From Pseudomonas brassicacearum (GTDB lineage Bacteria > Pseudomonadota > Gammaproteobacteria > Pseudomonadales > Pseudomonadaceae): 64,000 bases of DNA. Below, in pieces: positions 42,638-51,460 of this stretch (the first letter of the stretch is position 1; each line of letters begins with the position of its first letter). Under the pieces are notes generated by a model, which was not told where the DNA came from, searched no databases, and saw only the letters and a program-made list of their open reading frames with translations. The stretch covers positions 44,902 through 108,901 of the forward strand of contig NZ_MOBJ01000013.1 of the NCBI RefSeq assembly GCF_003732225.1, read 5' to 3'. The position numbers were made by a program, and so were the translations under genes.

Positions 42638-43082
42638 GGTACGTCTCGATGTTGGTCATTTGGTCATCCCAGCCCCGACTGTTCATGCGGAAGGCTTTGA
42701 GACGGCGTTCTACCGGAATGTTATCGAAACCGGACTCCACGACCTTCAGCAAAGTACCGCCGTCCATGTCTTCGAGCTCGAACAGCACCAGGGTGGTGGG
42801 CTCCGACGAATAGTCCATGTTCGGTTCCACCGCATACGGATGCCAACGGAACGCAAACACCCGCTCGGGCTCGACCCGCGCCACCTGTACGTCCCAGACC
42901 AGATGTTCATAGCCCGGATAAGTGATTTGCCCCCGGGTTCGCTCACCGGCGACAAAACGTTTGCCATCGAGCGCGACGCCAAACCACTTACCGAACGATT
43001 CGGCATTGGCCAGGGCGCGCCAGACTGTGGAGCGTGGAGCCTTGAGCAGGATCTTTCTTTCGATGCGATCTGATGAGTGCAT
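42624..43082 (-). CDS. SRPBCC/AHSA1-family protein
   Basis: Protein of 152 residues from the ATG at 43082 (AGGAGGTGACCT upstream). START-like helix-grip fold signature: IERKILLKAPRSTVWRALANAESFGKWFG near the N-terminus and FELEDMDGGTLLKVVESGFD. Family members bind hydrophobic ligands or Hsp90-like partners. It is followed, with overlap, by an ArsR gene. Ligand unknown. Confidence 0.88.
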   Translation of the reverse strand: MHSSDRIERKILLKAPRSTVWRALANAESFGKWFGVALDGKRFVAGERTRGQITYPGYEHLVWDVQVARVEPERVFAFRWHPYAVEPNMDYSSEPTTLVLFELEDMDGGTLLKVVESGFDNIPVERRLKAFRMNSRGWDDQMTNIETYLAAP

Positions 43083-43199
43083 AGGTCACCTCCTTTTGAT
43101 GAACACTAGGCCCGGATGGAGAAATGCGCAATCTCAAGGTTGCGCATTTCGCGGTTTCACTCGATCTACAAGGCTGTTTCGTGGCCACCTGTCTGCGTA

Positions 43200-44426
43200 T
43201 CAGGTGTTGTTACAGCCCTTGGCAATGGAGTCTTCGTTGGAGGTGTAAGGTCTGGAAGGCTCCAGGTTCCACTCAGGCTTGTTGCGGGCAATGTTGAAAT
43301 GACAAACCAACTGGCGGCGCATGCTACCGATGTTGCTGTCACGGTTGTCCGGGTTGTCTTTCCAGTTCGCGTCCAGGTAGTGATCGGCAGCCAGTTCGTT
43401 GAAGAAGTTGTTGGTCTGGCCGTCCTGCACCTTTCTGCCGCAATCGGTCGGCGTCACTTCGAGGGTCATGACCTTCTTGCCAAAGCCTGGGTCGTCGCGC
43501 TCGACCCAGCTCGCGCTTTGTACATAGCGATCACAGCCATTCTTTTCAGTCGTGGGGTAGATCACCTGCTTTTTACTGTCGTAGACAAAGGCAGCGTCTT
43601 GTTGAGGGGTTTGCGGCAACTTCATGTTGATGACCGGCAAGTGCTGCTGCACCGCCTTGTACCATTGGATCTGATTAAGCCGAGCGCCTTCCAGGCCACT
43701 GTCTTCGGTATAGAACAGCGCAAGGATCGATGGGGATTTCGGTGGGGTCTCTTCCCATTTGGCCAAGCGCAGTTCGTTTTGGGTGCCGAACGATTCGGCA
43801 GCAATCTTGCTCATGGCGCGGATGCTTTGATAGAAGGCCGGGCCTGAAGCGCTGTTGCGTTCATCACGTACGTCGAATGAGCATTGGCGGGAGTGATCGC
43901 CCCTGTTCTGCTGGTAATTGGCGGCCCATTGCTCGGCCGTGGTCACGCCTTGCTCGTGACAGAATTTTTCCACGTTGCCGGGGGTTCGCCGCGAGTCAGT
44001 GCAACCTTGTTGCCCGCGGTCATCGGTGGCCGCGTCGATCGGGAACGAGCACAACACGGCGTAATCCTGATGGTCCTTGGGGTTGCCGAAGATAGTGTCG
44101 AAAATGAAGCCGCTTTTGAGCCCATAAGCCAGCTTGCGGAACTTCGAATCCTTGCGCAGATACGAGGCGGATACCCCGCCACTCGCCTGGCTTTTCGGGC
44201 TGATGCTGTAGAACTGGTAATCGGTCGAAGGCCAGGTCGCCCGAAACAGCACACCCGAGCACAGAAACGCCGGTTTGGACGGCCCACCGCAATCTTGCCG
44301 GGTGTCGTTATAGAGTTGGTTGAGACGGGTGACCGTGTCGCTACCCAAATCGGCATGGGCCGTGGAAAAGAATGACAGACCAGCGATGGCGATTGCGCTG
44401 GCGATGGGTGCTCTGATTCCCTTCAT
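43200..44426 (-). CDS. Secreted Cys-rich protein, halovibrin (HvnA)-like
   Basis: Protein of 408 residues with a signal peptide (MKGIRAPIASAIAIAGLSFFSTAHA). The mature part contains about ten cysteines and conserved blocks RLNQLYNDTRQDCGG, FLCSGVLFRAT, VSASYLRKDSKF, ILCSFP-type and MRRQLVCHFN..WNLEPSRP. From memory, Pseudomonas proteins of this kind are annotated as halovibrin HvnA, named after a Vibrio fischeri NAD-glycohydrolase; I cannot point to catalytic residues. It is paralogous to the next gene upstream, 60 bp away. Confidence 0.6.
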   Translation of the reverse strand: MKGIRAPIASAIAIAGLSFFSTAHADLGSDTVTRLNQLYNDTRQDCGGPSKPAFLCSGVLFRATWPSTDYQFYSISPKSQASGGVSASYLRKDSKFRKLAYGLKSGFIFDTIFGNPKDHQDYAVLCSFPIDAATDDRGQQGCTDSRRTPGNVEKFCHEQGVTTAEQWAANYQQNRGDHSRQCSFDVRDERNSASGPAFYQSIRAMSKIAAESFGTQNELRLAKWEETPPKSPSILALFYTEDSGLEGARLNQIQWYKAVQQHLPVINMKLPQTPQQDAAFVYDSKKQVIYPTTEKNGCDRYVQSASWVERDDPGFGKKVMTLEVTPTDCGRKVQDGQTNNFFNELAADHYLDANWKDNPDNRDSNIGSMRRQLVCHFNIARNKPEWNLEPSRPYTSNEDSIAKGCNNT

Positions 44427-44486
44427 GGAAATACCTCCTGGTGGTTGAAGCTGAGTGGCCAGTGCAGGCCGTCATGTCCTTCAGAT

Positions 44487-45851
44487 TCATCGCGGGACCG
44501 GGTTGCAACCAGCCGCTTTCGCTTCATTGTCTGAGACGGTGGGCCTGAATGGCTCCAGGTTCCATGGCGTCTTGCTGCGGTAATTGACCAGCACACAGTT
44601 CAGTTGCTGACGCATGCTGCCGGCAGACTTTTCTTCTTCACGCCAGTTCTGGTCGCTGCCCTTCAACGCGAACAGTTCGTCGTACAACGCGCTCAACTGA
44701 TTATTCGGTAGCGCCCGCCCCTCGGCGGTGGGTACGACGCTCAAGGTCCATTCATCCTTGCGGGTCCCGGGGTCATAGCGTTTGACCCAGTTGGCCGACG
44801 CAATGTACTGACGGGGCGGTGTGCCGGCGACCGGGTTAACGGGGGCGTTGGCGTTCAGTGCGATCACCTGATCGGCGGCCACATAGCTGAAACGCTGCTC
44901 TGGGGGCTTGGTGAAGTCCAGGCGCAGAATCGGTACTGGATAGCCCTGGTCATTCAATTTTTTCTGGAAGTTGCGCGCACTCTTCAGACCGTCCTCCGGC
45001 TTGGGCGGTGCCTGGTCGCCTCGGGTGGCGAAGTTCTGAGTACTGTTGACGTTGTAGATGAAGGCGTCGATGTACTTCATGTTCTCGCTGCCATCGTTGG
45101 TGGCGGAAGCGTTTTTGAGCATGAATTCGTTGACTTGGGTTTTGATCGAAAACGGGTCCTTCATGGTGGTGGTTGCACGGGACTCATGCACCCGGATCAT
45201 GGCATTCCAATCACTGGGTTTTTCAGCATTCCAGGAACACTGGCTGGACTGGATGGGGCCCTTGAACAGCCCGGTGTATTGCTGGGTCCACTTGTCGGCG
45301 GTGGTGACCCCGGCCTCGGCACAGGTACCGTAAGCCCACTGGGCATTCTTGTTGTTCAACCTGCCCTGGGCGTTTCTCGGTGGTTCTTTGCTGTCAAAGA
45401 AGCCGCAGCCATACCACTTGCGCTCCGGTCCGGTGCCACCATCGAAAGCGTAGATGCAGGTCCAACCCTGCTCTTTGACTGGCCGGTTCAACGCCGCCGC
45501 ATCCGTTGGGGTGCGCATGATGAAACCTGCGGGGTGAATCAGAATGCTGGTGCTCAGATCCTTGCGAATCCAGGAGAAGGAGGTAGCGCCGATCTTGATC
45601 GCATAAGGGCTGTAATCCCAGGGATTGAAGGGCCCATCATTGACCATGCGCAACGTCACGCCGCTGCAATAGTAATGACCGCGCGCGGCCCCGGAATCGA
45701 TTTCCTTGCAGTCGTTATTCAGCGTGTTGTAGTTGCGGTTGATTCGATTCAGGGTCTCGACTGGATCGAGGGCGGGTTGTGCGGCTATCGCCGATAACGC
45801 AAAGGTAGAAGTGAACGCCAGAATAATTGGCGCACATGCCATAGGGCGCAT
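44487..45851 (-). CDS. Secreted Cys-rich protein, paralogue of the halovibrin-like protein
   Basis: Protein of 454 residues from the ATG at 45851, preceded by a perfect AAGGAGG. Signal peptide to about residue 23 (FALSAIAA). Shared pattern with the downstream product: LNRINRNYNTLNNDCKE, HYYCSGVTLR, SFSWIRKDLS, ASANWVKRYDPGTRKDEWTLSV and MRQQLNCVLVNYRSKTPWNLEPFRP. Overall identity is low, so the duplication is old. The pair is likely co-transcribed. Function unknown beyond extracytoplasmic location. Confidence 0.6.
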   Translation of the reverse strand: MRPMACAPIILAFTSTFALSAIAAQPALDPVETLNRINRNYNTLNNDCKEIDSGAARGHYYCSGVTLRMVNDGPFNPWDYSPYAIKIGATSFSWIRKDLSTSILIHPAGFIMRTPTDAAALNRPVKEQGWTCIYAFDGGTGPERKWYGCGFFDSKEPPRNAQGRLNNKNAQWAYGTCAEAGVTTADKWTQQYTGLFKGPIQSSQCSWNAEKPSDWNAMIRVHESRATTTMKDPFSIKTQVNEFMLKNASATNDGSENMKYIDAFIYNVNSTQNFATRGDQAPPKPEDGLKSARNFQKKLNDQGYPVPILRLDFTKPPEQRFSYVAADQVIALNANAPVNPVAGTPPRQYIASANWVKRYDPGTRKDEWTLSVVPTAEGRALPNNQLSALYDELFALKGSDQNWREEEKSAGSMRQQLNCVLVNYRSKTPWNLEPFRPTVSDNEAKAAGCNPVPR

Positions 45852-46022
45852 GCAGACCTCCTTGTCGCAGTGCTGGATGATGTTTTCCTGTTTGGCAGCG
45901 TAGACCAGACCCGGCATATGTTCCTGGCGCTGGAACTTTTTAGTCGGCGCTTCTCGGACTTATCGGATCGTCCCAAAAGAAATACCCTACGCAAGGTGCC
46001 ACTTCCCAAAGGATGAATCAGT

Positions 46023-46412
46023 GTGAAAACACTCCACGGCAGTTGCCTGTGCAAGGCCATCGCCTATGAACTCGACAGCCTCGACATGCCGATCAGTCAC
46101 TGTCATTGCCATACCTGTCGCAAGGCCCACGCGGCGGCGTTCGCTTCGACGGCCGGGGTCATGCGCGAGCATTTTCGTTGGGTCAGGGGTTTGGACAAGT
46201 TGTCATCCTTCGAGTCCTCGCCCGGCAAACTGCGACACTTCTGCTCGCAGTGCGGCTCGCATCTGGTGGCCGAACGTTTGGCTCAGCCGCATGTGATTGT
46301 GCGGGTGGCGACGCTCGATGATGATCCGCAGATGACGCCGCAGGCACACATCTGGACGTCTCACGATGTGCCTTGGCTGGTTTATGAAGGGCTTGCCAGG
46401 AAGGAGACCTGA
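46023..46412 (+). CDS. GFA (glutathione-dependent formaldehyde-activating)-family zinc protein
   Basis: Protein of 129 residues starting at GTG 46023 (AAAGGATGAATCA upstream). Zinc ligands of the Gfa/CENP-V fold are all visible: Cys8, Cys10, Cys27, Cys29, Cys32 and the CxxC at Cys74/Cys77. Most family members are not formaldehyde enzymes and their substrates are unknown. Monocistronic, divergent from the secreted-protein pair. Confidence 0.9.
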   Translation: MKTLHGSCLCKAIAYELDSLDMPISHCHCHTCRKAHAAAFASTAGVMREHFRWVRGLDKLSSFESSPGKLRHFCSQCGSHLVAERLAQPHVIVRVATLDDDPQMTPQAHIWTSHDVPWLVYEGLARKET

Positions 46413-46461
46413 GTTTGCCCGGTGGTCGGGGCTTGATGCTCTAGCGGCTGTAAGGGCCTCT

Positions 46462-46555
46462 TCGCGAGCAAGCTCGCTCCCACATGGTATTTCGGTCGTA
46501 CACACATTTTGTGTGCACCCAGATCCAGTGTGGGAGCGAGCTTGCTCGCGATAGC
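46462..46555. repeat. REPIN
   Basis: Inverted REP pair (TCGCGAGCAAGCTCGCTCCCACA ... inverse) between the GFA gene and the end of the amine dehydrogenase operon; the loop contains ACACACATTTTGTGTGC. Confidence 0.95.
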
Positions 46556-46574
46556 GTCCGTGCAGGCACCGCGA

Positions 46575-47693
46575 TTAGCGGATAAACACCTGCGCCGTGG
46601 TGATCGCCATGTCGCCGCCCGGCATTTTGATGCTACCGATCTGTTTCAGGCTGTCGGCATCAAAAATCGCCACGTCGTTGAAGGTCCCGGCCAGGTAGAT
46701 CTTGCTGCCGTCCTTGTTGAAGGAAATGCAGTAGTAGGAGTGATCCAGGTTCGTCGCCTGAAGCAGCTTCTTCTGCTGGATGTCGTACTTGGCCAGACGA
46801 TTGAGCACGCCAAACATCAGGTTCGGATCTTTCGGCGAGCGCATGCCACTGAAATAGATTTCGATCAGCGGGCCGAAATCGGTAGTTTCGGTCTTGCCGG
46901 TTTTCAGGTCGATGCTGAACAGCCCGTAGAGGTTTTCGGCGGTGGCCGGGTCCTGTTTCTCGTCCTTGAATTTCGCCGTGGTGTAGAGCAGCGAGAAGTC
47001 GTGACGATACGTCTGCTGGTTCCACACGTAGAGCACGTCCGGTGCGCTGTAGTTCGAACGTTTCCAGTGACGGCTAGGGATCAGCACGTCGAACTTGCCG
47101 GTTTTCACGTTGACCTTGTAGATGTCCGCACCCGCCACATACAGCGTGCCGTCGTCACCGCTTTGCATGATGGTCAGCTGGCGCGGTGCCGGGAAGCTGC
47201 GAACCGGTTTGGCGCTCATGCCGGCATCGGTGGCGTACACATCCAGCCGTGGTTGCTGCACTTCGTAATGATCATTGAGCATCAAGGTCGGGTTGGCGAC
47301 GGTGTACAGCTCCTTGCCGTCGTGACTGAGGGTGAACGCGAACATCGAGCGCGCTTTCTCCCCCGGTTGCTGGGTGATGCTGGCGTGGAACACCTGCTTG
47401 CAGCTGTCGAGTTCGACGCCGTAGATGTCCGCGTAGTGGTTGTTCAGCACGTAGGCGGTCTTGCGGTCCGGCGACAACTGAATGGTGCCGGGGCCAAAGG
47501 CATCCGGCAGTTTGCAGGTCTTGTACAGGCTGTCGGTTTTAAGGTCGATGACGTTCAGGTTGTTCGGATAATTGGTGGTCAGCATGTACTCGTGACCACT
47601 TTGAAGCACGGTGTTTTCATCGGCCAGAACGCTGAGTGAACAGACACTCAGGAGGGCGGAAGCGGCCAAGCCGCAGGCATTGATGTGTCGCAT
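46575..47693 (-). CDS. qhpB: Quinohemoprotein amine dehydrogenase, beta subunit
   Basis: Protein of 372 residues from the ATG at 47693 (AAGGA upstream), with a signal peptide ending VLA near residue 25. Repeating blades such as LSPDRKTAYVLNNHYADIYGV and ISFNKDGSKIYLAGTFNDVAIFD indicate a seven-bladed beta-propeller. With the di-haem alpha and small gamma subunits it forms the periplasmic enzyme that deaminates primary amines to aldehydes. It is the last gene of qhpA-D-C-B. Confidence 0.93.
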   Translation of the reverse strand: MRHINACGLAASALLSVCSLSVLADENTVLQSGHEYMLTTNYPNNLNVIDLKTDSLYKTCKLPDAFGPGTIQLSPDRKTAYVLNNHYADIYGVELDSCKQVFHASITQQPGEKARSMFAFTLSHDGKELYTVANPTLMLNDHYEVQQPRLDVYATDAGMSAKPVRSFPAPRQLTIMQSGDDGTLYVAGADIYKVNVKTGKFDVLIPSRHWKRSNYSAPDVLYVWNQQTYRHDFSLLYTTAKFKDEKQDPATAENLYGLFSIDLKTGKTETTDFGPLIEIYFSGMRSPKDPNLMFGVLNRLAKYDIQQKKLLQATNLDHSYYCISFNKDGSKIYLAGTFNDVAIFDADSLKQIGSIKMPGGDMAITTAQVFIR

Positions 47694-47716
47694 GCAGGAA
47701 TCCTTCTTCTGTCCGA

Positions 47717-48040
47717 TCATTTATCTTTTGGGAAGACTGTGCCGAGGTTGCGCCAGCTCTCGTTGGAAGCTTGGGCGTCCTTGTTCCAGTCCGGGTAGGT
47801 GCTCATCATGTCCGGCACCTGAGCCGGCCACCAGCAAGGGTCGGAACAGCCATAAAGGTCGGCTTCCATCGGCTGACACAGCGATGACACACCGCCAAAG
47901 GCGTCGATTTCCCAGCCGGGGTCAGTGGTCGAAGCGCAACCGGCGACGGAACTCATTGCCACCACTTCTTCGATACGGTTTTCGGCCGCGGCCTGATCGA
48001 GCTTCTGGGCTTTGTTATTGATTGCCTTGAGATGTTTCAT
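47717..48040 (-). CDS. qhpC: Quinohemoprotein amine dehydrogenase, gamma subunit carrying the CTQ cofactor
   Basis: Protein of 107 residues with a ~28-residue leader that lacks a classical signal peptide. Numbered from mature residue 1 at position 29, every cross-link residue known from the Pseudomonas putida enzyme is present: Cys7-Glu16, Cys27-Asp33 and Cys41-Asp49 thioethers, and Cys37 with Trp43 for cysteine tryptophylquinone (positions 35/44, 55/61, 69/77, 65/71 here). The start is one base after the QhpD stop region, so translation is coupled. Active-site subunit; function clear. Confidence 0.95.
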   Translation of the reverse strand: MKHLKAINNKAQKLDQAAAENRIEEVVAMSSVAGCASTTDPGWEIDAFGGVSSLCQPMEADLYGCSDPCWWPAQVPDMMSTYPDWNKDAQASNESWRNLGTVFPKDK

Positions 48041-48041
48041 A

Positions 48042-49472
48042 TCAGTGAGCCTTGCGCGGAGTGATGTAACTGCTGATAAACGCAGGGTTGTGGGCCATGA
48101 TCCGGGTGTAGACCTCGATGCCGAAGTCGACCCAGTCACGCATCAGTTCGCAGTAGTGATAGGTCGGGTGGGTCGGGTCGCCATAACGGGCATAGCTCTC
48201 GTGGTAGCAGCCGCCGGAACACAGGTTACGGATCTGGCAGTCTTCGCAGCCGGTGTTGCTCCGGTCCAGGCGCTGGGACAAAAAGTCGTTCAACTCGACC
48301 TGTTTCACGCCGCTGTGAACGTTGCCGAAGGTCGGCAATGACGAGCCGGTGAAACGGTGGCAGAGGTTGAGTTCGCCCTTGTGATCCACCGCCAGCATCT
48401 TCAGTCCGGCACCGCACGGCAGGGCTTTTTTGTGGCCTTCGTGGATGTCGGTGATCAACTGGTGCAGGTTGGAGAAACCGATGTTGCGGTGCTCCAGCGC
48501 CGCTTCCAGATAACGCCGGCCGAGCTTTTTCATGTTGGCGAAGACTTCGATCAACTCGTCGCTGGACAGGTTGAAGCTGCTGATGTCGCCCGAGGTCACC
48601 GGGGCAAAACCGACTTCGGCGAAACCCAGTTCGTTGAACAGGTGATCCCAGATGGTTTCGACGTCGGTAACGCCGGTAGTCAGGGTCACTCGCGCACCGA
48701 CCGGGCGGCTGTTGTAGCGCGACAGCAGCATCTCGGCCTTGCGCCGAACCACGTCATAGGTGCCCTGCCCGCCCACGGTGATGCGGTTGCGGTCGTGCAC
48801 GGTTTTCGGTCCGTCGATGCTCACCGACAAACCAAAACGGTGGGCATTCAAGTAGTCAACCGTGTCCTCGGTGAGCAGCGTGGCGTTGGTGGTCATGACG
48901 AATTCGACGAACTTGCCGGCCTCGCGAAAGCGTTTCTCGCAGTAGTCGACCATGTACTCGATCAGCTTGCGATTGCTCAGCGGCTCGCCACCGAAGAACA
49001 CCACGGTAAAACGCTCTTCGTCTGGCGATTCGCGCAGCAGCATTTCCACCGACGCGACGGCGGTGTCGACGTCCATCTTCTTGCCGGCCGAGGGCTTGTC
49101 GAGGTCTTCCTTGTAGCAATACGTGCAGCTCAGGTTGCAGCCGGTGTTGACGTTGAGCACCACGGTGTTGATCGCCGTGCGTTCGACCCGTTTGGTGCCG
49201 ATGTCCGGGGTCAGCGGCGAACCGTCGCTGACCAGTTCCAGGGAGATCAGCTCGCGCAGGGTTTCACTGATTTCATCGCCGTTGAAGCGTGCCGCCAAGC
49301 GCTGGATCAAGTCCTCCGACGAACAGCCGGGACCGCGCAAGGTATCGATGATGGTGCCGGTCAGCTCATCACTGGCGAACAGCGAACTGCTGGGAATATG
49401 GAACAGCATGCGGTCGGCATCGACGTGCACTTCGTGCAGATTGCGCTCGACCAGATTCAAGATAGCGCCCAT
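48042..49472 (-). CDS. qhpD: Radical SAM maturase of the amine dehydrogenase gamma subunit
   Basis: Protein of 476 residues. Radical-SAM CxxxCxxC at Cys112, Cys116 and Cys119 (GCNLSCTYCY), and a C-terminal SPASM-type cysteine set (LPCGAGLK, GCEDCQIRNLCSGGCYHE) for auxiliary clusters. QhpD installs the Cys-to-Asp/Glu thioether bridges in the gamma subunit in the cytosol before export. It lies between qhpA and qhpC as in other known qhp operons. Confidence 0.95.
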   Translation of the reverse strand: MGAILNLVERNLHEVHVDADRMLFHIPSSSLFASDELTGTIIDTLRGPGCSSEDLIQRLAARFNGDEISETLRELISLELVSDGSPLTPDIGTKRVERTAINTVVLNVNTGCNLSCTYCYKEDLDKPSAGKKMDVDTAVASVEMLLRESPDEERFTVVFFGGEPLSNRKLIEYMVDYCEKRFREAGKFVEFVMTTNATLLTEDTVDYLNAHRFGLSVSIDGPKTVHDRNRITVGGQGTYDVVRRKAEMLLSRYNSRPVGARVTLTTGVTDVETIWDHLFNELGFAEVGFAPVTSGDISSFNLSSDELIEVFANMKKLGRRYLEAALEHRNIGFSNLHQLITDIHEGHKKALPCGAGLKMLAVDHKGELNLCHRFTGSSLPTFGNVHSGVKQVELNDFLSQRLDRSNTGCEDCQIRNLCSGGCYHESYARYGDPTHPTYHYCELMRDWVDFGIEVYTRIMAHNPAFISSYITPRKAH

Positions 49473-49565
49473 TACAACCTCCTGTGCAAACCCCGTTTCA
49501 CGAGGCCTGCGGTCATTCCTGAAAAGTGTCTGAAACCGTTACGTCAGCCAGCTCACGTTTTCAAA

Positions 49566-51146
49566 TCAGGGAATGGGTGGATTGTTCCAGCGTTGCACAG
49601 TGACAATCATGTGGCCCTCGCCGGTCAGGGATTTCCCTGCGTCGTCGACGGCGGCGATCACCTTGAGGTTGCCGGCGTTGTTGGTGGACATCTTGCGCGC
49701 AGGGTTCGGCCCCGCATCACCCGGGGTGAACACGCCGCTGTCGGCCTGCATGGTGCCGGCAAACTTGACGTCCTGGTCTTCCTTGGCGCGGTCGTCGAAG
49801 GCTTCGACCTTCCATTGCGCCGGGAACACACCGATGCGATACGGCTTGCCATCGGCGCCATTGCCCCAGGCTTCGGCGTCAAAACGGCCCTGGACTTTCG
49901 GCGTCGAACCGCCGCCCTCACCGATCCGCGCCACCGAGAATTCCGGCACCACCTTGACCTCGGCAATCTGGCTGTAGACTGCCAGCGTCACGCCTTTCAA
50001 GTTGCCAATCGTGACCTCGCGCGCACCAGGCTTGGCATCGGCGGCGGCTTTGATTTTGACCTTGATGCGCTCTGGACTTTGCTCCAGCACTTGCGCCACT
50101 TGCACTCCGCTGCCGAAGTTCGGCGTGCCTTGCAGGCCGGTGCCGATCAGGGTGACTTCGGTTTCGCTGCCGGCCTTCAGATAACCCGGCTGCACCGCCA
50201 GTAAACGGCTGGAGCCTTGTTTGGCGGCGATAAAGTCGACGCCACGTTCATCGTGCTCGGCTTCGAACATCCGGCCCTGCAGTTCAGTGCCCTTGGCGGC
50301 AAACACCTGACGCATGACGACGCCGTCGATGGTCACGTTGCCGCGCCATTCGTAACCGCTGTAGAGGATCGCGCTGCCGTCGCCATTGAACGGGCTGCCA
50401 TCGGCGTATTGGCCTTTGACCGTGACCTTGAACTGATCAAAGCCCGAGGCGCTGACGCTCATGACACCGGCCAGTTCACCCTTGCCCGGCAAGTGACCGC
50501 TGAAGCTCCAGTCCCCCACCAGCGTTTCGGCTTTCGGCGCGGTTTTCTGCCAGGCTTTCCAGGCCGGGTTGTCCAGCGGATAGCGCTTGGCCAACAACGG
50601 CACCATGTCTTTGCGGGCAATGTCGAACCAGTCGCGGTCGCGGGCCAGCGCCTGGTATTCCAGAGACGGCCATTGGCCGAGGTGGAAATTCACCAGACGC
50701 TCCCACTCCTGGGCCGGCCGCCGTTGCAGGGCCACCCGCGCACCGGAGTGGCAGCGGCCGCACATCTGGCTGGTCTGGTCGTCGAAATGCTCGACAGTGT
50801 TGAGTCGGCGCTCCAGCGCGTAACGCACGCCATCGGTTTCACTCGGTGCCAGGCCTTGGGTATCGGCGAGGTATTTGACCAGTGTGCGGCGATCCTCATC
50901 ACTGATCTGCAAACCGTGCATGGTCTGCATCCGGGCGATGCTCATCAGCCAGCCTTCGGGGGTTTTACGCTGGTGGCTGATACGGCTCAAGGCATTGTCG
51001 GCCTCGGGGGTATGACAGCCCTGGCAGGTTTCCTTGAGGATGGTTTGGGCATCACGCGCAGCCATGCTTTGCGGAGCATGCAGGGCGGCACACGCGGCGA
51101 GCGCCAGCAGACTGGCGCTCATGCCTGATCGGAGTTTTCTCTTCAT
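49566..51146 (-). CDS. qhpA: Quinohemoprotein amine dehydrogenase, alpha subunit (di-haem)
   Basis: Protein of 526 residues from the ATG at 51146 (GAGG upstream), with a signal peptide (1-30, SMAA). Two c-type haem sites: CQGCH at 41-45 and CGRCH at 129-133. Beta domains follow (YLKAGSETEVTLIGTGL). It passes electrons from the CTQ of the gamma subunit to an external cytochrome or azurin. It is the first gene of the leftward operon qhpA-D-C-B. Confidence 0.95.
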   Translation of the reverse strand: MKRKLRSGMSASLLALAACAALHAPQSMAARDAQTILKETCQGCHTPEADNALSRISHQRKTPEGWLMSIARMQTMHGLQISDEDRRTLVKYLADTQGLAPSETDGVRYALERRLNTVEHFDDQTSQMCGRCHSGARVALQRRPAQEWERLVNFHLGQWPSLEYQALARDRDWFDIARKDMVPLLAKRYPLDNPAWKAWQKTAPKAETLVGDWSFSGHLPGKGELAGVMSVSASGFDQFKVTVKGQYADGSPFNGDGSAILYSGYEWRGNVTIDGVVMRQVFAAKGTELQGRMFEAEHDERGVDFIAAKQGSSRLLAVQPGYLKAGSETEVTLIGTGLQGTPNFGSGVQVAQVLEQSPERIKVKIKAAADAKPGAREVTIGNLKGVTLAVYSQIAEVKVVPEFSVARIGEGGGSTPKVQGRFDAEAWGNGADGKPYRIGVFPAQWKVEAFDDRAKEDQDVKFAGTMQADSGVFTPGDAGPNPARKMSTNNAGNLKVIAAVDDAGKSLTGEGHMIVTVQRWNNPPIP

Positions 51147-51261
51147 CAACGTCGAACCTCGCACGGTGCTTTCTTATTGTTGTGATCTGTTGTTTTTATG
51201 GTTTCTGCCGCCGGCTAACCGGTCGCTGGCGGAGGCAAGAGAAACGTCTGCGAAGGAGCAA

Positions 51262-51277
51262 TACACGGAGCGTGCCA
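51262..51277 (-). promoter_or_regulatory. Candidate sigma-54 promoter of qhpADCB (imperfect -12)
   Basis: The minus strand reads TGGCACG-CTCC-GTGTA: a perfect -24 block with the -12 GC replaced by GT at correct spacing (consensus TGGCACG-N4-TTGCW). It lies 115 bp upstream of the start codon. Confidence 0.4.
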
Positions 51278-51372
51278 GCTTATTAATAGTCTTTAAAATC
51301 AGATAATTAGAGATAAGTAGCGACTTTTGATCACAGTTGAAAAACATGAGCGGCGTCTAATATCGCGACAAC

Positions 51373-51389
51373 TGTTGCACTCTGAGACG
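51373..51389 (-). promoter_or_regulatory. 17-bp motif shared with the aldehyde dehydrogenase promoter, candidate activator site
   Basis: The minus strand reads CGTCTCAGAGTGCAACA, 14 of 17 identical to CGTCTCAGTTTGCGACA at 52145-52161, in the same orientation relative to transcription and 95 bp upstream of the candidate -24 element. Confidence 0.45.
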
Positions 51390-51460
51390 AGCATAGATGA
51401 CGCCCTGCGTATACGATGGCCAGCTATCCGCTTAACCGCTTCAGCTACGGGAACTGCGCC

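Larger units (their letters stand above)
51147..51460. other. Divergent intergenic region between qhpA and the HAD gene
   Basis: 314 bp with no gene; contains the candidate sigma-54 promoter (51262-51277) and the shared 17-bp motif (51373-51389) upstream of qhpA, and an AT-rich stretch between them (AGCTTATTAATAGTCTTTAA) that could bind IHF. Confidence 0.6.
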
